A stretch of DNA of 64,000 nt from Warburgia ugandensis (taxonomy: Eukaryota; Streptophyta; Magnoliopsida; Canellales; Canellaceae). Shown piece after piece: positions 25,277 to 37,272 of the stretch (the stretch's first letter is position 1; each line of letters starts with the position of its first letter). The notes under the pieces were generated by a model. The model did not search any database. It saw only the letters and a list, made by a program, of their open reading frames with translations, and was not told where the DNA came from. A program made the translations under genes and the position numbers. Location: contig CP141132.1 in assembly GCA_035236585.1 (NCBI GenBank), forward strand, positions 57,633,880-57,697,879, read 5' to 3'.

Positions 25277-26590
25277 TGTAATAGCCGGGAGGCCTACCCA
25301 GTAACAATATTGTCCGCTTTCCACTGACGGCGCCCATACACCACCAGTAGTCACGGCTTTGTTCTTACCCAGTTGCCCTGGTAAAACGCGTCGTTACTGG
25401 TAGAGTCACCCCGGACTCTTATCAACAGCCCACAACTCTTCCCTAGCGATGTGAGATTAACTCTCGATACCTCCCGCCTTCATCCCTAACCTATCTTGGG
25501 GCATCTCCCTCAAGGCATATTGGTGATGGCAACGGTTCACCTCTCCCCCTTAGGGGACACGCGTCCCGTGTGTTCATGCAAGCACCCACGTGCGGTTAGC
25601 CATCCATTATCGGGGCAAGGTTAGGCTCTGATACCATTGTAATAGCCGGGAAGCCCACCCAGTAACAATATTGTCCGCTTTCCACTAACGGCGCTCATAC
25701 ACCGCCAGTAATCACGGCTTTGTTCTTACCCAGTTGCCCAAGTAAAACGCGTCGTTACTGGTAGAGTCACATCGGACTCTTATCAACTGCCCACAACTCT
25801 TCCCCCTAGCGATGTAGGAGTAACTCTCAGTACTTCCAGCCTTCGTCTCTCAACCTATCTTGGGGCATCCCCCTCAAGGCATCTTGGCGACGGCAATGGT
25901 TCACCTCTCTCCCTTAGGAGACACGCGTCCCCGTCTGTTCACGCGAGCGCCCACGTGCGGTTAGACACCTACCATCGGGTCGATGTTAGGCTTTAATACC
26001 ATTGTAATAGTTGGGAGGCCCACCCAATAACAATATTGTTCGCTTTCCATTGACGGCGCTCATACACCGCCAGCAGTCACGGCTTTGTTCTTACCTAGTT
26101 GCCTAGGTAAAATGCGTCGTTACTGGTAGAGTCACCCCGGACTCTTATCAACAGCCCACAACTCTTCCCCTAGCGATATAGGACTAACTCTCAGTACTTC
26201 CTGCCTTTGTCCCTCAACCTATCTTGGGGCATCCCCTTCAAGGCATTTTGGTGACGATAACGATTCACGTGGGCGTTCACATGAATATGCGAGGACGCGT
26301 GTCCCCTAAAGAGGAGAGGTGAACCATTGCCATTGCCATTGCCAAGATACCTTGAGGGGGATGCCCCAAGATAGGTTGAGGGACGAAGGCGGGACATACT
26401 GAGAGTTAATCCCACATCACTAGGGAGAAGAGTTGTGGGCTGTTGATAAGAGTTTGGCGTGACTCTACCAGTAATGACGCGTTTTACCTGGGCAACTAGG
26501 TAAGAACGAAGCCGTGACTGCTGGCGGTGTATGAGCACTGTCAGTGGAAAGCGGACAATATTGTTACTGGGTGGGCCTCCCGTTATTATA
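25277..26590 (-). mobile_element. TRIM-like LTR array: three direct and one inverted unit
   Basis: Units begin TGTAATAG at 25277, 25638 and 26003 (spacing 361 and 365 bp) and share AACAATATTGTCCGCTTTCC, AAAACGCGTCGTTACTGGTA and CTATCTTGGGGCATC. Just before the second and third unit stand GGCTCTGATACCA and GGCTTTAATACCA, the reverse complement of the tRNA-iMet primer-binding site. The units are therefore LTRs with short internal regions, oriented minus, as in TRIM retroelements. A fourth copy, inverted, runs about 26285-26590 and ends TTATTATA. No protein is encoded. Confidence 0.8.
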
Positions 26591-27170
26591 CTTCAATATC
26601 CCTCCATTTCCTGTGCAGATCAGATAAGGGACACTCTGACTAAAAAGCCGATTGTAGTCTATAATGTAAATACCAAATAGCATAACAGCAGGACCACAAA
26701 AAGTTCAGACTTACTCAGGAATTGCTGCTTCTAATAGAACAGTAAGTTGTTATTCATGTACATGGAAACCAAAGAAGATGGTGCTCCAGTCATAAAGTAT
26801 CAACCACCTGCAAGGCCAAAAGCAGTGTAAATTAATCTCCATTCCCCAACCATATACAGCATAGTCATATTTGAGAAAACAAGAGGAGCAAAAGAAGCTT
26901 AAGCCTACCATGATCCCACCAAGAACATGCAGATCACGAAGGCCCGCTAAAAGCTAGCACATACAATCTCTGAGATGTAAATCTTGCCCATCATGAGGCG
27001 TCACTCCATGCTTAAGAAAGTTACTTGCCTAGTGTGCTATTGTGCTGGGGCTGCGCACAAGATACCAACAGGCACACTCTCTCTCTTGGACCTATAGCTG
27101 ATGCTTAGGTCTATTCAAGGTTTTTCACATAAATAATTTAAATAAAACTTTCATTTCTGTCTCATTCTCT
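26591..27170. other. No recognisable feature
   Basis: Sequence between the TRIM-like array and the 3' end of the dead PPR gene. It may include the former 3' UTR of that gene, but no signal was identified. Confidence 0.4.
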
Positions 27171-28630
27171 TCAAGTATCTGACATCACTAGAGTTTTGGT
27201 TTTTTGGTTGTCGTTTTGCTGGTTTAGAGACAAACCCTCGACCAAGGTTTGCAAAATCCCTGAAGCCTCAGATTTTAGGTCTTCATAAAGACAATGATCT
27301 AGCAACAGAGTACTTAAAGCTCGCTCAAGTTTCTGTTTATCAAAATCACAAGAAACAAAGCTTCTCCATTCCCTTGATCTCCCTTCAAGACAAATACCAT
27401 GTAAAAAGGAAACACGGGTAACTGAAATCTGGGGAGCAGCCCGTCTCGCATCTTCGACCTCAAATATAGAGCTGCTTTGACCATTCGATGTTTGCTGAGG
27501 CAAATGATGATAGCATTATATGAAGAAGTTCTAGGTTCACATTTGTTCAATATTATATTCTTAAACATGTCAACAGCCATAGGCTTGCCATGCTCTTGGC
27601 ATTCACTTCCATTGGATAAATAATCCAGAACCCGTTAATTAAATGCTAGAAGGTGACATCAGTTGGGATGCACTTGTTAAGAAGCATTTCTTCAAATAAG
27701 AATGCAGCTTTCCAAAGTTTACCGTCCCTACAGAGACCTCATATAAGAATACTGTGTGTAACAATGTTAGGAGTCAAACCGCAAGATTTCATCTCCTTAA
27801 ACAGGTCCTGAGCTCTATCAAGATCTCCATTCCAGCAAAACCCATTAATCAGAATAGTATAAGTGACAGTATTTGGCTCACAATGCTGTTTCGTCATATC
27901 ACCATGTCTTTAGAGCACCATCCATGTTAGGTAACCATTTATAACTGTTGTGTAGGCGAATTGGTCTTGTACATAGTCGTCCATTATCATCCTATTAACA
28001 CATGAGATTGCATCATTCATCATTCCAATTTTACAATAGCGTCTGATAATGGCATTGTAACCGATAACCCCAGGCTCAATACCGTTTCCCTCCATCAATT
28101 CGAAGAGCCTTTTGCCTCGCCAAGACCACCGTGTCTTATCCGTGACATAAACAAACTCATCCGGAAGAACATGTTGATTTAACAGCCCAGCAAACTATTG
28201 CTTCAGGCAGGAAGCCTCCCTTTCTTGATAAGACCATTCATTGAAACATTGCAAATAGTTGCGTCAGGAGACATTCCCCTTTCAATAATTTTATCATGGA
28301 TCACTATTTCATTGGGGGGCACGCTGCCCTTTCAATCATTTTATCCTGGATCACTAATATATCATCAACCTCACCAACAGTAACGAGCCTATAGATAAGA
28401 ACTCGGGGTCTATGCTTCTTTCCATCATCTCAATCATTATTTTTGATACCCTAACAGGATCCCCCATCTTGCAGTACCCATTAATAAGAGATGTATAGCT
28501 CAATTTATCAGGCATCAATCCCTTCATCATTGCCTCCTTCAAAAGACATCTGCCCCTCCAACGTTGCCATCTCTACAAAAACCAGAAATCAGAGTATTAT
28601 GCCACTAATATTCAGTTCACAGTTCAATGT

Positions 28631-28746
28631 GTGGAAACAGCCTCTTACAAAAAATGCAAGGTAAAACTGCATACAAAAGACCCTTATAGTCTGCCCTTCC
28701 CTAGACCCGCATATGCCGGAGTTTCATGCACCAGGCTGCCCTTTTT
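28631..28746 (+). mobile_element. Au-type SINE, 5'-truncated, in the PPR pseudogene
   Basis: Contains GGAAACAGCCTCTTACAAA, GCAAGGTAAAACTGCATAC, then GTTTCATGCACCAGGCTGCC and a short T tail, the body and 3' end of the same SINE as at 31328. The tRNA-like head is absent. No clear target duplication was found. Confidence 0.75.
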
Positions 28747-29292
28747 AATCACTTTCAGGCATCTCATTGAAAACCACAATTACATCTACTGCCGAACCAT
28801 GTTTACATTTAGCATCAATAATGTTATTATATATTGAACATTCAACCCCTTCCTTTTCCTGTCAGCTAGAAGTAGATCAATAAACTCAAAATTCCCTTAC
28901 TTGCAGAAACCAATAATCACGTCCCCATACGATAACAACGTTGGAAGAAACCCCTTCAGTTTCATCTCTCTTAAACGCTCATAAGTACGGAGAGTACTGC
29001 CTTTGTTACTCTATCCATAAATAAGTGTATTATAGAAGACAAAATTCTGAAAACAACCCCATTTGGCTACCTTCCTCAACCTTCCCTCCTTACACAGACC
29101 TCTCACCATTATACAAACACTACAGTTATCAAGATAAGGACCCTCATCTCTATCACCTTCGAGCAGTTCATAAAAAGCTCGGCAGGCAACATCAATCCGA
29201 CCATAATCTATCAATACATTGAGCAACGAATTACTGGCGAAAACATTCGGTGTGTTCTTCCTTTGCAATAGAGTAAAATGGAAAACCTTACC

Positions 29293-29401
29293 TAAAGTTT
29301 AAAGGACAGTCTGGTGCACGAAGCTCCACGTATAGAAGGTCCTAAGAAAGGGTGAACTGGCTGTTTCAACTTTACTGTCGCACCAAGGCTCTCCTGAAAA
29401 A
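29293..29401 (-). mobile_element. Au-type SINE with internal deletion, in the PPR pseudogene
   Basis: On the minus strand the head GAGCCTTGGTGCGACAGTAA is followed, after loss of the middle, by the 3' end GAGCTTCGTGCACCAGACTG. Flanks ATGGAAAACCTTACC (29278-29292) and ATGGAGAACCTTATC (29402-29416) are a 15-bp target duplication with two differences, so the insertion boundaries are well supported. It interrupts the former PPR reading frame. Confidence 0.82.
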
Positions 29402-29767
29402 ATGGAGAACCTTATCCGATAAACCCAAATTAGAATAAGCTTCGTAAGAAGGTTCAGAACTTCTATAGTAGTGGTATTCTTTGGCTCCTCATATTTTCAG
29501 CAAGGCATTGATCTATTGAAACCTCTTGGATTTTGCTAAGGTTTTTAGCTCAGAGGAATAAGATGGTGAATCGGGAAGGCCATTTTGCCGACTTACGACC
29601 CAGTTGAAGAACTTGAGATTCAATTCGACACTTTGGATACGATCGAGGACGTCAGAAATAGGAATTTCATTTTGGAATTGGATTTCGAGGGTTTCTTCAC
29701 ATTTGTTGTTTTGATCTTGGGTTTTGAGGATTTCTAAGTTTTTGGTGGAGAGATGCATTTTCGACAA

Positions 29768-31311
29768 GAAAGAAAGACAGAGATGGGTGTAAGAGAGAAA
29801 CTGAACTCATTTGGAATTATACAAGGCTCGCAATTCGTCATGAAGAAGGATGGGATGCTGGAATGTTGGGGACTCTACGGTTGGGCGAGCCCTGACTTGA
29901 GTTTCTCCTGCAACGCAATCTTAGGTTACGGTTCATATAACGTTGCTGTGCATGTCATAAGGGAAAGAACGCTAAGTTTCAACCGAGAGGTTTGGTTACA
30001 GGGGACTAAAATCAGAGGATGGACCGACCAAGGAGATAAACGAACTCTCTCGCCCATACTAGACAATACACATATCCTTCTATTTTTCTCTTTTTACTTA
30101 AGCAAAATAAAGTATAAGACAAGTTATTCACATGTATTCCAAATGAAAGCCCCAGCCAAAGGAAAAAGCTGTTACTCTAAACATGTGGCCAAGCGTACTT
30201 CAGGAGAAATTTGGAGTTGTCAACGAACGACTAATTATAGTAGACATTTGTTGGCAGAGAAGACACGTCTTGATCCACACAAAAAAACCAGTGGACCATA
30301 AAATGTGTATCCCCACTTGGTTTTGGTATGACGCCAAAAGGCATTGCTATAATCACTCTTTTTCTTCTCCAACTATCCTCCTCTCTCTGCCTCTCTATAT
30401 CTCTCTATGAAAAGGTCATCCATGAAGACATGATCATAGCATGCGTTAGGTGGTTCTGGATCTTGGAAGATCCAACCAAGGTCCATGGACATTATGCAAG
30501 ATATTCAATATACTAGTCAATCACATATGAACATACGAATGATACGAATATCAAGATTGTGGACACCCAACAGATAAACATAATCACTAACTTACGTGAG
30601 AAGGACTGGAAAGCTTGTAAGATCAGTGCCAACAAAATGGATTAACATCCATGAACATCCGTTATCAGTTACAAATTTGCGGATTTGGATCAAAGAAATG
30701 AGATCCATTTAAAAATCAGATGGAACCCATCTAATCCGTTAAACCTGTGATCAGAATTTATTTATCTACAAGCATCTGTGGATATCCATTTAAAAGGTCA
30801 TATTATTTATTTATGTGGCAGATGCAGTGCTCGAATACCTTCTGGAATCAGTTACGGAGCAATTTATGGTTGGACGTGTTGATCAGACACAATAACTTCC
30901 AAATTATTATACTCAAATGACAGTAATATATGTTCTAGTAAAGAAACACTGGAAATGGAGTTGGAGGAATAGTTTCATATGTTATTGTTTAGACATCTAT
31001 TGATAACTTAATTTCCCAATGGTAAGTGTTTTGTGTTGTGCAATCAGCGGTATAAGCATTAGATGCCAAAAGTAGCAAAAAAATGCCAGTGTAGAACTCT
31101 TTGGTTTCCTGAAGTAAGGAGTCCAAGATAAAGATTCTTTCTGCTGCATGATTGCATGCATGATCTTTTTAGGCGTAATGGTTATGCACTTAAATTTTGT
31201 TTACCCAGTCTAAAGTTTAATTCTTCACTTCGATAGTGCATCCAATGCCTCATCTCAAGGTATCAAAAAATTCTGGAGGAAACACTTAGTGAAATATGAA
31301 AGAGAAAAGGG
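29768..31311. other. No recognised gene
   Basis: Upstream side of the dead PPR gene. A 182-residue plus-strand frame (29753-30301) overlaps the PPR start in antisense and has no recognisable domain, so I do not call it a gene. The rest shows only short frames. Confidence 0.4.
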
Positions 31312-31327
31312 AATAACATTAGAAATA
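31312..31327. repeat. Target-site duplication, left copy (SINE)
   Basis: AATAACATTAGAAATA here and AATAACGTTAGAAATA at 31508-31523 flank the SINE, with one difference in 16. Confidence 0.88.
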
Positions 31328-31507
31328 AAAAAAGGCAGCTTGGTGCATGAAGCTCTGTATATGCAGGGTCCAGGGAAGGGGAGGACCACAAGGGTCAATA
31401 GTACGCAGCCTTACCTTTCATTTTACAAGAGGCTATTTCCAGGCCTTAAACCCGTGACATCAAGGTCATACAATAACAACTCTACCATTGTGCCAAGGCT
31501 CCCATTC
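31328..31507 (-). mobile_element. Near full-length Au-type SINE
   Basis: On the minus strand the element shows an A box within TGGCACAATGGTAGAG (31480-31495) and a B box-like GGGTTTAAGGCCT (31441-31453), so the head is tRNA-derived and could once have been transcribed by RNA polymerase III. The body follows (GGTAAGGCTGCGTACTATTG, GACCCTTGTGGTCC), then GAGCTTCATGCACCAAGCTG and a T-rich 3' end. Length is about 180 bp. The 16-bp target duplication with a single mismatch suggests the youngest of the four SINE copies here. It encodes no protein and depends on LINE machinery. Confidence 0.88.
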
Positions 31508-31618
31508 AATAACGTTAGAAATATAAGCTTCAAAATAAGGGCATTTTTCAGTTGATTATAGGCTAGGTAGGGATCAGCGACTGCCTAACTTCTTGAAACT
31601 TGAAGAAATGGTCTTTTT

Positions 31619-31822
31619 GCATTTAGTCATACTTTGATCTCTTTTTTCTTTTGGATCAAATATTTGTAGGAAATGGACTCAAAAATCAAATTTACACAGT
31701 GGAACAAGGATTCCTTATTTGCATTTAATCATACTTTGATCTCTTTTTTCTTTTGGATCAAATATTTGTAGGAAATGGACTCAAAAATCAAATTTACACA
31801 GTGGAACAAGGATTCCTTATTT
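31619..31822. repeat. Near-perfect tandem duplication, 102 bp x2
   Basis: 31619-31720 and 31721-31822 are almost identical; the clear difference is one A/G at position 8 of the unit. This is a recent duplication or a possible assembly artefact. Confidence 0.95.
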
Positions 31823-31867
31823 GGGTGACAAGGTCTTGATACTGGGCATGAGTATATATGTTTACCA

Positions 31868-31903
31868 TTAAAAAAAAGGAAGAAAAAGAAGAAGAAGAAG
31901 AAT
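31868..31903 (+). repeat. A/GAA-rich simple repeat
   Basis: AAAAAAAGGAAGAAAAAGAA followed by four GAA units. It has no coding meaning; the Phe-rich minus frame over it is an artefact. Confidence 0.8.
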
Positions 31904-32527
31904 CCTTTTCTCGTAGAAATCAATTTCCCTTCAAAATTAAACTACTAATAAAACCAAATTATCTGTAAATCTGTTGTCCACACCTAGTTTGGATGCCAAT
32001 AGGGGTGTTTTGATCTATTTTTAAAATAGATTTAATACGTCCAATCGGTTTATATCTAGATATGCACGAATTGGATTTAATCTATTTATCTATTTTGTCG
32101 ATGCTAACCTTAAAACTGTTCTTCTCCACTCAACCAAAATCCCTCTTGCTTGTCACCTGCTCTGCCAATGGCTTGATCCTAGTTGTTCTTCTCCATTCAA
32201 CCAAAGCCCCTCATCCCTTTACCACCTTTTCTCTTCTCTAGCAATAGTATATCCTAGCCACCAAGCTTAGAAATCCAAATCACTCATCTTATATCCCACT
32301 AGTATGTTGGATATGGATTAAATCCCACAAATATCTTGTGATAAGTCATTATGCTGGGACAAAGATTATTGATGGATAAATCAAGTTATGCCTAATGTGG
32401 AGCAGTCCCACATGATGTTTGTTATTGAAAGGAATTTCTAGTTAGAGTCAATGAATGTGCAAGGGTAAGGGGGGTTTATTTAACAACATATGTTCAACAT
32501 TTTTGAGATATCATGGCATATCTCAGA

Positions 32528-32720
32528 AATGCAGCTTATTTAACAGTGATATCTTTAGCATATGTGAGATATCAAGTTTATTTAACTGTGATATCTTTGG
32601 CATATGTGAGATATCATGTTTATTTAAATGTGATATCTTGGGCATATACGAGATATTAGGTTTATTTAACTGTAATATCTTCGACATATGTTAAATATCA
32701 TGTTTATTTAACTTTATCAT
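32528..32720. repeat. 42-bp tandem repeat (left subterminal array)
   Basis: About four to five units of a 42-bp word: GTTTATTTAACTGTGATATC then TTTGGCATATGTGAGATATC. Each unit also contains the TTTATTTAAC core of the putative terminal repeat. The open frame across it is only possible because 42 is divisible by three. Confidence 0.85.
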
Positions 32721-32832
32721 ACTTGATATGTTTAGTGTTATTTCCAATATGCCAAATTCTATTTCTAGTGTAAAATACATTCATTTTTAGATAGAGAAAA
32801 ATTAAATGAAAACTTATGTTTTTTAGAGAGAG

Positions 32833-33275
32833 AAACAAGTATCGTCTCCTTCTCTTCTCATCCCTACCTTTCCTCTCGTTCTCCCTCTAATTCACCGTTG
32901 TTGAGACACCGTGGTCTCCCTCTCTGCCCATCCATACTGCACCTCTTGTTCTCCCTGTGATTCACCATCGCATAGACACTATCGTCTCCCTCTTTTCCCA
33001 TCCCTACTACATCACACATTCTCCCTCTGATTCACCCACGTAGAGACATTATCGTCTCCCTCTCTTCCCATCCCTACCACACCTCTCGTTCTCCCTCTGA
33101 TTCACTCACGTAAAGACATCGTCGTCTCCCTCTCTTCCCATCCCTACCACACCTCTTGTTCTCCCTCTAATTTGCTTGCGCAAAGACATCGTCGTCTCCC
33201 TCTCTTTGCATCCCTATCACACCTCTTGTTCTCCCTCTTATTCACCTGTGCAGAGACATTGTCGTCTCCCTTTGT
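32833..33275 (+). repeat. 70-bp minisatellite, about six units
   Basis: Units carry GTCTCCCTCTCTTCCCATCC, CACCTCTTGTTCTCCCTCT and GATTCACC...GAGACATCGTC. The period of 70 is not a multiple of three, so no repeated protein is encoded. Confidence 0.85.
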
Positions 33276-34050
33276 TGCTCTGTGATACCTCACGCCAGCG
33301 TCCCAAATTGTCTATGGCACCAGATTTGCGTGTGACGACCCAAGTTTTTAAAACACAATTTCATAAATATTTGCAAAGGTAAGGCCCTGAATTTGAAATT
33401 TTTAAAAAATACAAACAATGAAAACATATTTTCTTTGAAATTGATTTGTCAAAAACCTGAGTACCACCTCAAATTACTTATCATACATAGATTTTTGTAT
33501 AAAATAAAATTTCCATTGAATATCAATAGAAATACTTTTATTAAAATCAGGATCGATCTAATGGTTCACATACACAGCCCCGGTAGTCATTACATACATT
33601 ATCCAAATATTACAATCCAAATTATAAAAAAATCAATACAATCTTCCTTAGAGTAAATACCCTGAGCGATAGTTTGGTGATGATTATCCACGAGTCTTGA
33701 GCTTTCAATCTTCCTTATTGTAAACATTCAAACATTTACAATATCTTAACAAGCTATGCTTGGTAGGGCATTTAAGAAATATATTCAATATATCTCAAAA
33801 TCAACAGTTTATTATATCCATGATATAAATCAATTTATACAATTGGATAACCATTTTATCCTTTACTCATTTTATGAATTATATGTATATATTACATATA
33901 AATAAAACTATTGAAAATCATGAATATAGTCAATATCCTCAATAATATCTCATTTCCAAACTAATTTCAATATTAACACTAGGTGTTAATATATAATCAT
34001 ACCATATTGGGAATCATCCTCTAATACAACATCGGTAATAACTTTTACTG

Positions 34051-34170
34051 GGCATCTCATCATTCCATAAAATAAGGTATCTCATCATGCCATAACATAA
34101 GGCATCTCATCATGTCATAACAAAAGGCATCTCATCATGCCATAACATAGACATTTCATCATGACATAAT
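34051..34170 (+). repeat. 30-bp tandem repeat x4
   Basis: Four copies of a word containing GGCATCTCATCATGCCATAA. Confidence 0.85.
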
Positions 34171-37162
34171 TAATTGCATCATAATGCAAAATATCAAAGG
34201 ACTACCATGCTATCAGTCTCAATCTATACAGCGCGCCCGGATAATTGCATAAATACTCAACTGATACCATGGTGGAAAATACAAATCCATGTTTGTATGC
34301 GGAGAACCATGATTGTCACAGTGGCAGCCTTCCCATAATTACCCCACTTGACGTTTTGCCTCTCTTTGGGCATGGTATCATCATCATAATCAATTTCGGA
34401 GAGTGGGTGGCCAAACCCTCATAACTCTCTTAGCATTGGCATCCTCAGGTATAAGCCTGTCTTAAAATAAAACCACAAGCCTCTATGCTTGTATGGAAAG
34501 TATTATTTCATACTTACAAACTGTGTATCTAGTTACAATAGGACATGCCTATAACTTATTTTCTTAAGATTTGGAGGTCCAACTTATATAGTTCAAATCT
34601 TCCCATTCTACCCATTAAGTAATTTCATAATTACTTAATCAATCCCTTTATATTCATTTCAACATCATTTGTTGATTCATAACAATTCCAATGCAATTAT
34701 AATCAAAACTCATTTACTAAGATAAGATAATGTGTAAAATACATGTATCTTATATATTGAATATATTCTTAAGGTCCACCTACCTTTACTTTCAACCATC
34801 CATCTTCTCATTGATCTTGATCATCATATCCTTCATGTATCTGTCAAATTATATGTATACAGTCATTCCTCAACTCATTTATACTTCATAATTGTTCTTT
34901 TGATCATCCTTACATAGGATGATTTGGATCTTGTTCATTGGATCATATTGATCAAGGGTCTAATATATTGATCTACATTTGAATCTAATATTTATACTAC
35001 TTCAAAACATACATACAATATTATGAATCTTATTATTTTTTTATTGTTCAATATCTCCTTATGGGTATTGTTTGATCTTTGATTATCTTAATTATCATTT
35101 TTATTAGGATTAGATAGTTTACTATCCTTTTATGATCTTGTTATTATTCAACCAATTAATGTTTTATTGATTGAAGATAATTTATGCACTCCTAATTCTA
35201 GATAGCTCCTCCTTATTTTAGAATTGACTAAGACTTACTAGTTAAAAGCTACTCATAGAATGGTTAATTCAATCTTCATGTAAGGAGGCGTTTATACCTC
35301 ATAAACGTCGTCAGAAGGTGGGGGAAGGTAAGGCTCTATTAGAGAACCCCCTTAACCACCATGTTTAGCATTTACTGGGGTGACCTTAACTCAACCTTCA
35401 TAGGTTCCTATGAGCATTAAACCCTACGTACTCTTGCTATTTGATTTTAATTAAATCCATGAACATTTAAAATGTCATTCATGGGGTTTATTATTCTCCT
35501 AATTTGGGCCAAGGAAATGATATTCCTTATATTGTCCTACTAACTATAGCCCTTACTATCATTAAGTCCATGTCCATATTCGTTGTAAATGTTCATCAAT
35601 ATCTATTTTCATTTAATTACATTTTTCATGTAATTTACATATTATGAATAATTAAAGCATAAATAAATAAATCTAACCATTAAATCTACTAAGCAAATAA
35701 AAGAACATTTATAATATAATCTAATAATTCACATGCTCATTTGAATACATCATATTTATTCATTTTGATCAAATGATCATATTTTGATTTCTATGCATTT
35801 TTCATCCCATTAAGGGTTTAGATCTTGATCTTTCATTTTTATTCAGATCTATCACATTCTCTTAATGTGATATCATCACTAGATCATTGATGCATCTCAT
35901 CATATGATTTGATCTTTCTTGATCCAACCGATCAAGAAGATCTTAAGTCAATTTATCCAAATCAAGGGCATAGATTTCAATCTATCCCAAATTAGCCACA
36001 TTAGGCCATTTGTTTCTCATGATCTTATCATTAGATCTTCATCCATACTATTGTATAATTTATGATCGTGTTAGATTAGTTAGATCAAGTAAATCCATGA
36101 TTATTTTTAAGATTTCTCTTCCATTAAGGTTAAATTTCTTAATTCATCCAAGATCAGTTACATCTAACTCTTGATTTCATGTTCCTTCATCACTAGGTTA
36201 CTGATGGATCAAAATCCAAAGTCTGATTATGACAGATTTGACTAATCTTGGGAATTAGTACCTCTTTTTATAATTTATAAATTTTTACAGTGAATAAAAC
36301 ATGAATTTTATGTTTCCATTATATTCTACTCTTCACCAAAAATCCAAGGCTTCTTTTCAATCTTGATTTGGAGTTAAAATGAGCTCTCAATTGCATTTTT
36401 AAGATTTTAAATCAAAACAAGGGCCCAGATTCAATCTAGGTTCACAGATCGATGGATTGATCAATGGCCCACCCTCGCTGCATTCCACAAGTGATAGCCG
36501 GTGGTATGGGGAGGGGTGACCTAGGATAGCCAAAGTGGTTCGATCTAGACCGCCAAATCAGTTTGTTGCCAGATCTCTTAGATCTGACAAAGTGAAGGGC
36601 CCAAATTTCATACCCTAGGTTTTTGGGACCCTTTAAACCTATCCAATGGTTCAAAATTCCTAAATCTAATCTATTTGGTGGTGATTTCCACCTAGGTCAT
36701 CGGATTCTGGTTCATCGGTGATACAGTCACTGGTGAACCAATTTCAACGGTGATTTAGTCAGAAAAACATGGGGTTTTTAAAGAGGAGATGCAGGAGACC
36801 TACCTAAATCTGGTCTGGAGTAGAGAGGATAACTAGAGAAGAGGTTTCTTGCCAAATTTTTGAAGCCCTAGCCGAACGGCTAGGGTTTCAGTAAATGCTT
36901 GCCCCTGAAGTGCTTGCCGATGTTGGGGAGGAGAAATGGGAGAGGGGTTTTGAAGAGGGGAGTGAGAGGAATTGATTCTGGGTCTCCTGGGGTCTTTCCA
37001 GTGCTGGAGGAGGGTAAATCCATGAAGATCTTGCTGAGCTTGGGAAAACCATAGCTGGTTGGATCATTACAATCGTCGGGTGGAAGGTGTATCTTGAGAC
37101 ATGCTAGCCTAGCACAAGCTGGTTCCTATGTTGGGCACATGTGGGGACTGCCGCTACGGCTA

Positions 37163-37272
37163 GAAAGAGAAAAAGAAAGAAAAGAAAAGAAATAAGAGAA
37201 GGAAAAGGAAAGAGAGAGAGAGAGAAAGAGAAGGAAAGAGAGAGAGAGAGGGAGAGGGAGAGGGAGAGAGTG
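37163..37272 (+). repeat. (GA)-rich polypurine tract
   Basis: About 110 bases almost free of pyrimidine on +, with GAGAGAGAGA and GGGAGAGGGAGA stretches. It lies upstream of the TATA-like site of the LTR-like insertion. Confidence 0.85.

Larger units (their letters stand above)
27171..29767 (-). pseudogene. P-class PPR gene, broken (At1g52620-like)
   Basis: Minus-strand pieces in order resemble one pentatricopeptide-repeat protein of about 800 residues. The N-terminal part (29767-29513) contains ISDVLDRIQSVELNLKFFNW. Repeats follow with FASNSLLNVLIDYGRIDVA and NCSVCIMVRGLCKEGRL (29268-29011), LSYTSLINGYCKMGDP (28542-28354), VIGYNAIIRRYCKIGMMNDA (28098-27910) and SSYNAIIICLSKHRMVKAA (27580-27314). 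The C-terminus (27503-27171) contains LHGICLEGRSREWRSF. This tail and the overall plan resemble Arabidopsis At1g52620 from memory. PPR proteins of this class bind organellar RNA. Many stops and frameshifts, a 62-bp-spaced duplication near 28280-28350 and two SINE insertions destroy the frame. An intact copy presumably exists elsewhere. Confidence 0.88.

Noticed and set aside
29753-30301. Plus-strand open frame of 182 residues
   Set aside because: Antisense to the start of the PPR pseudogene, no recognisable domain, no splice or promoter context.
32455-32694. Plus-strand frame with repeated CDIFGICEI-like units
   Set aside because: Consequence of a 42-bp tandem repeat (divisible by three); the repeat is better explained as a subterminal array.
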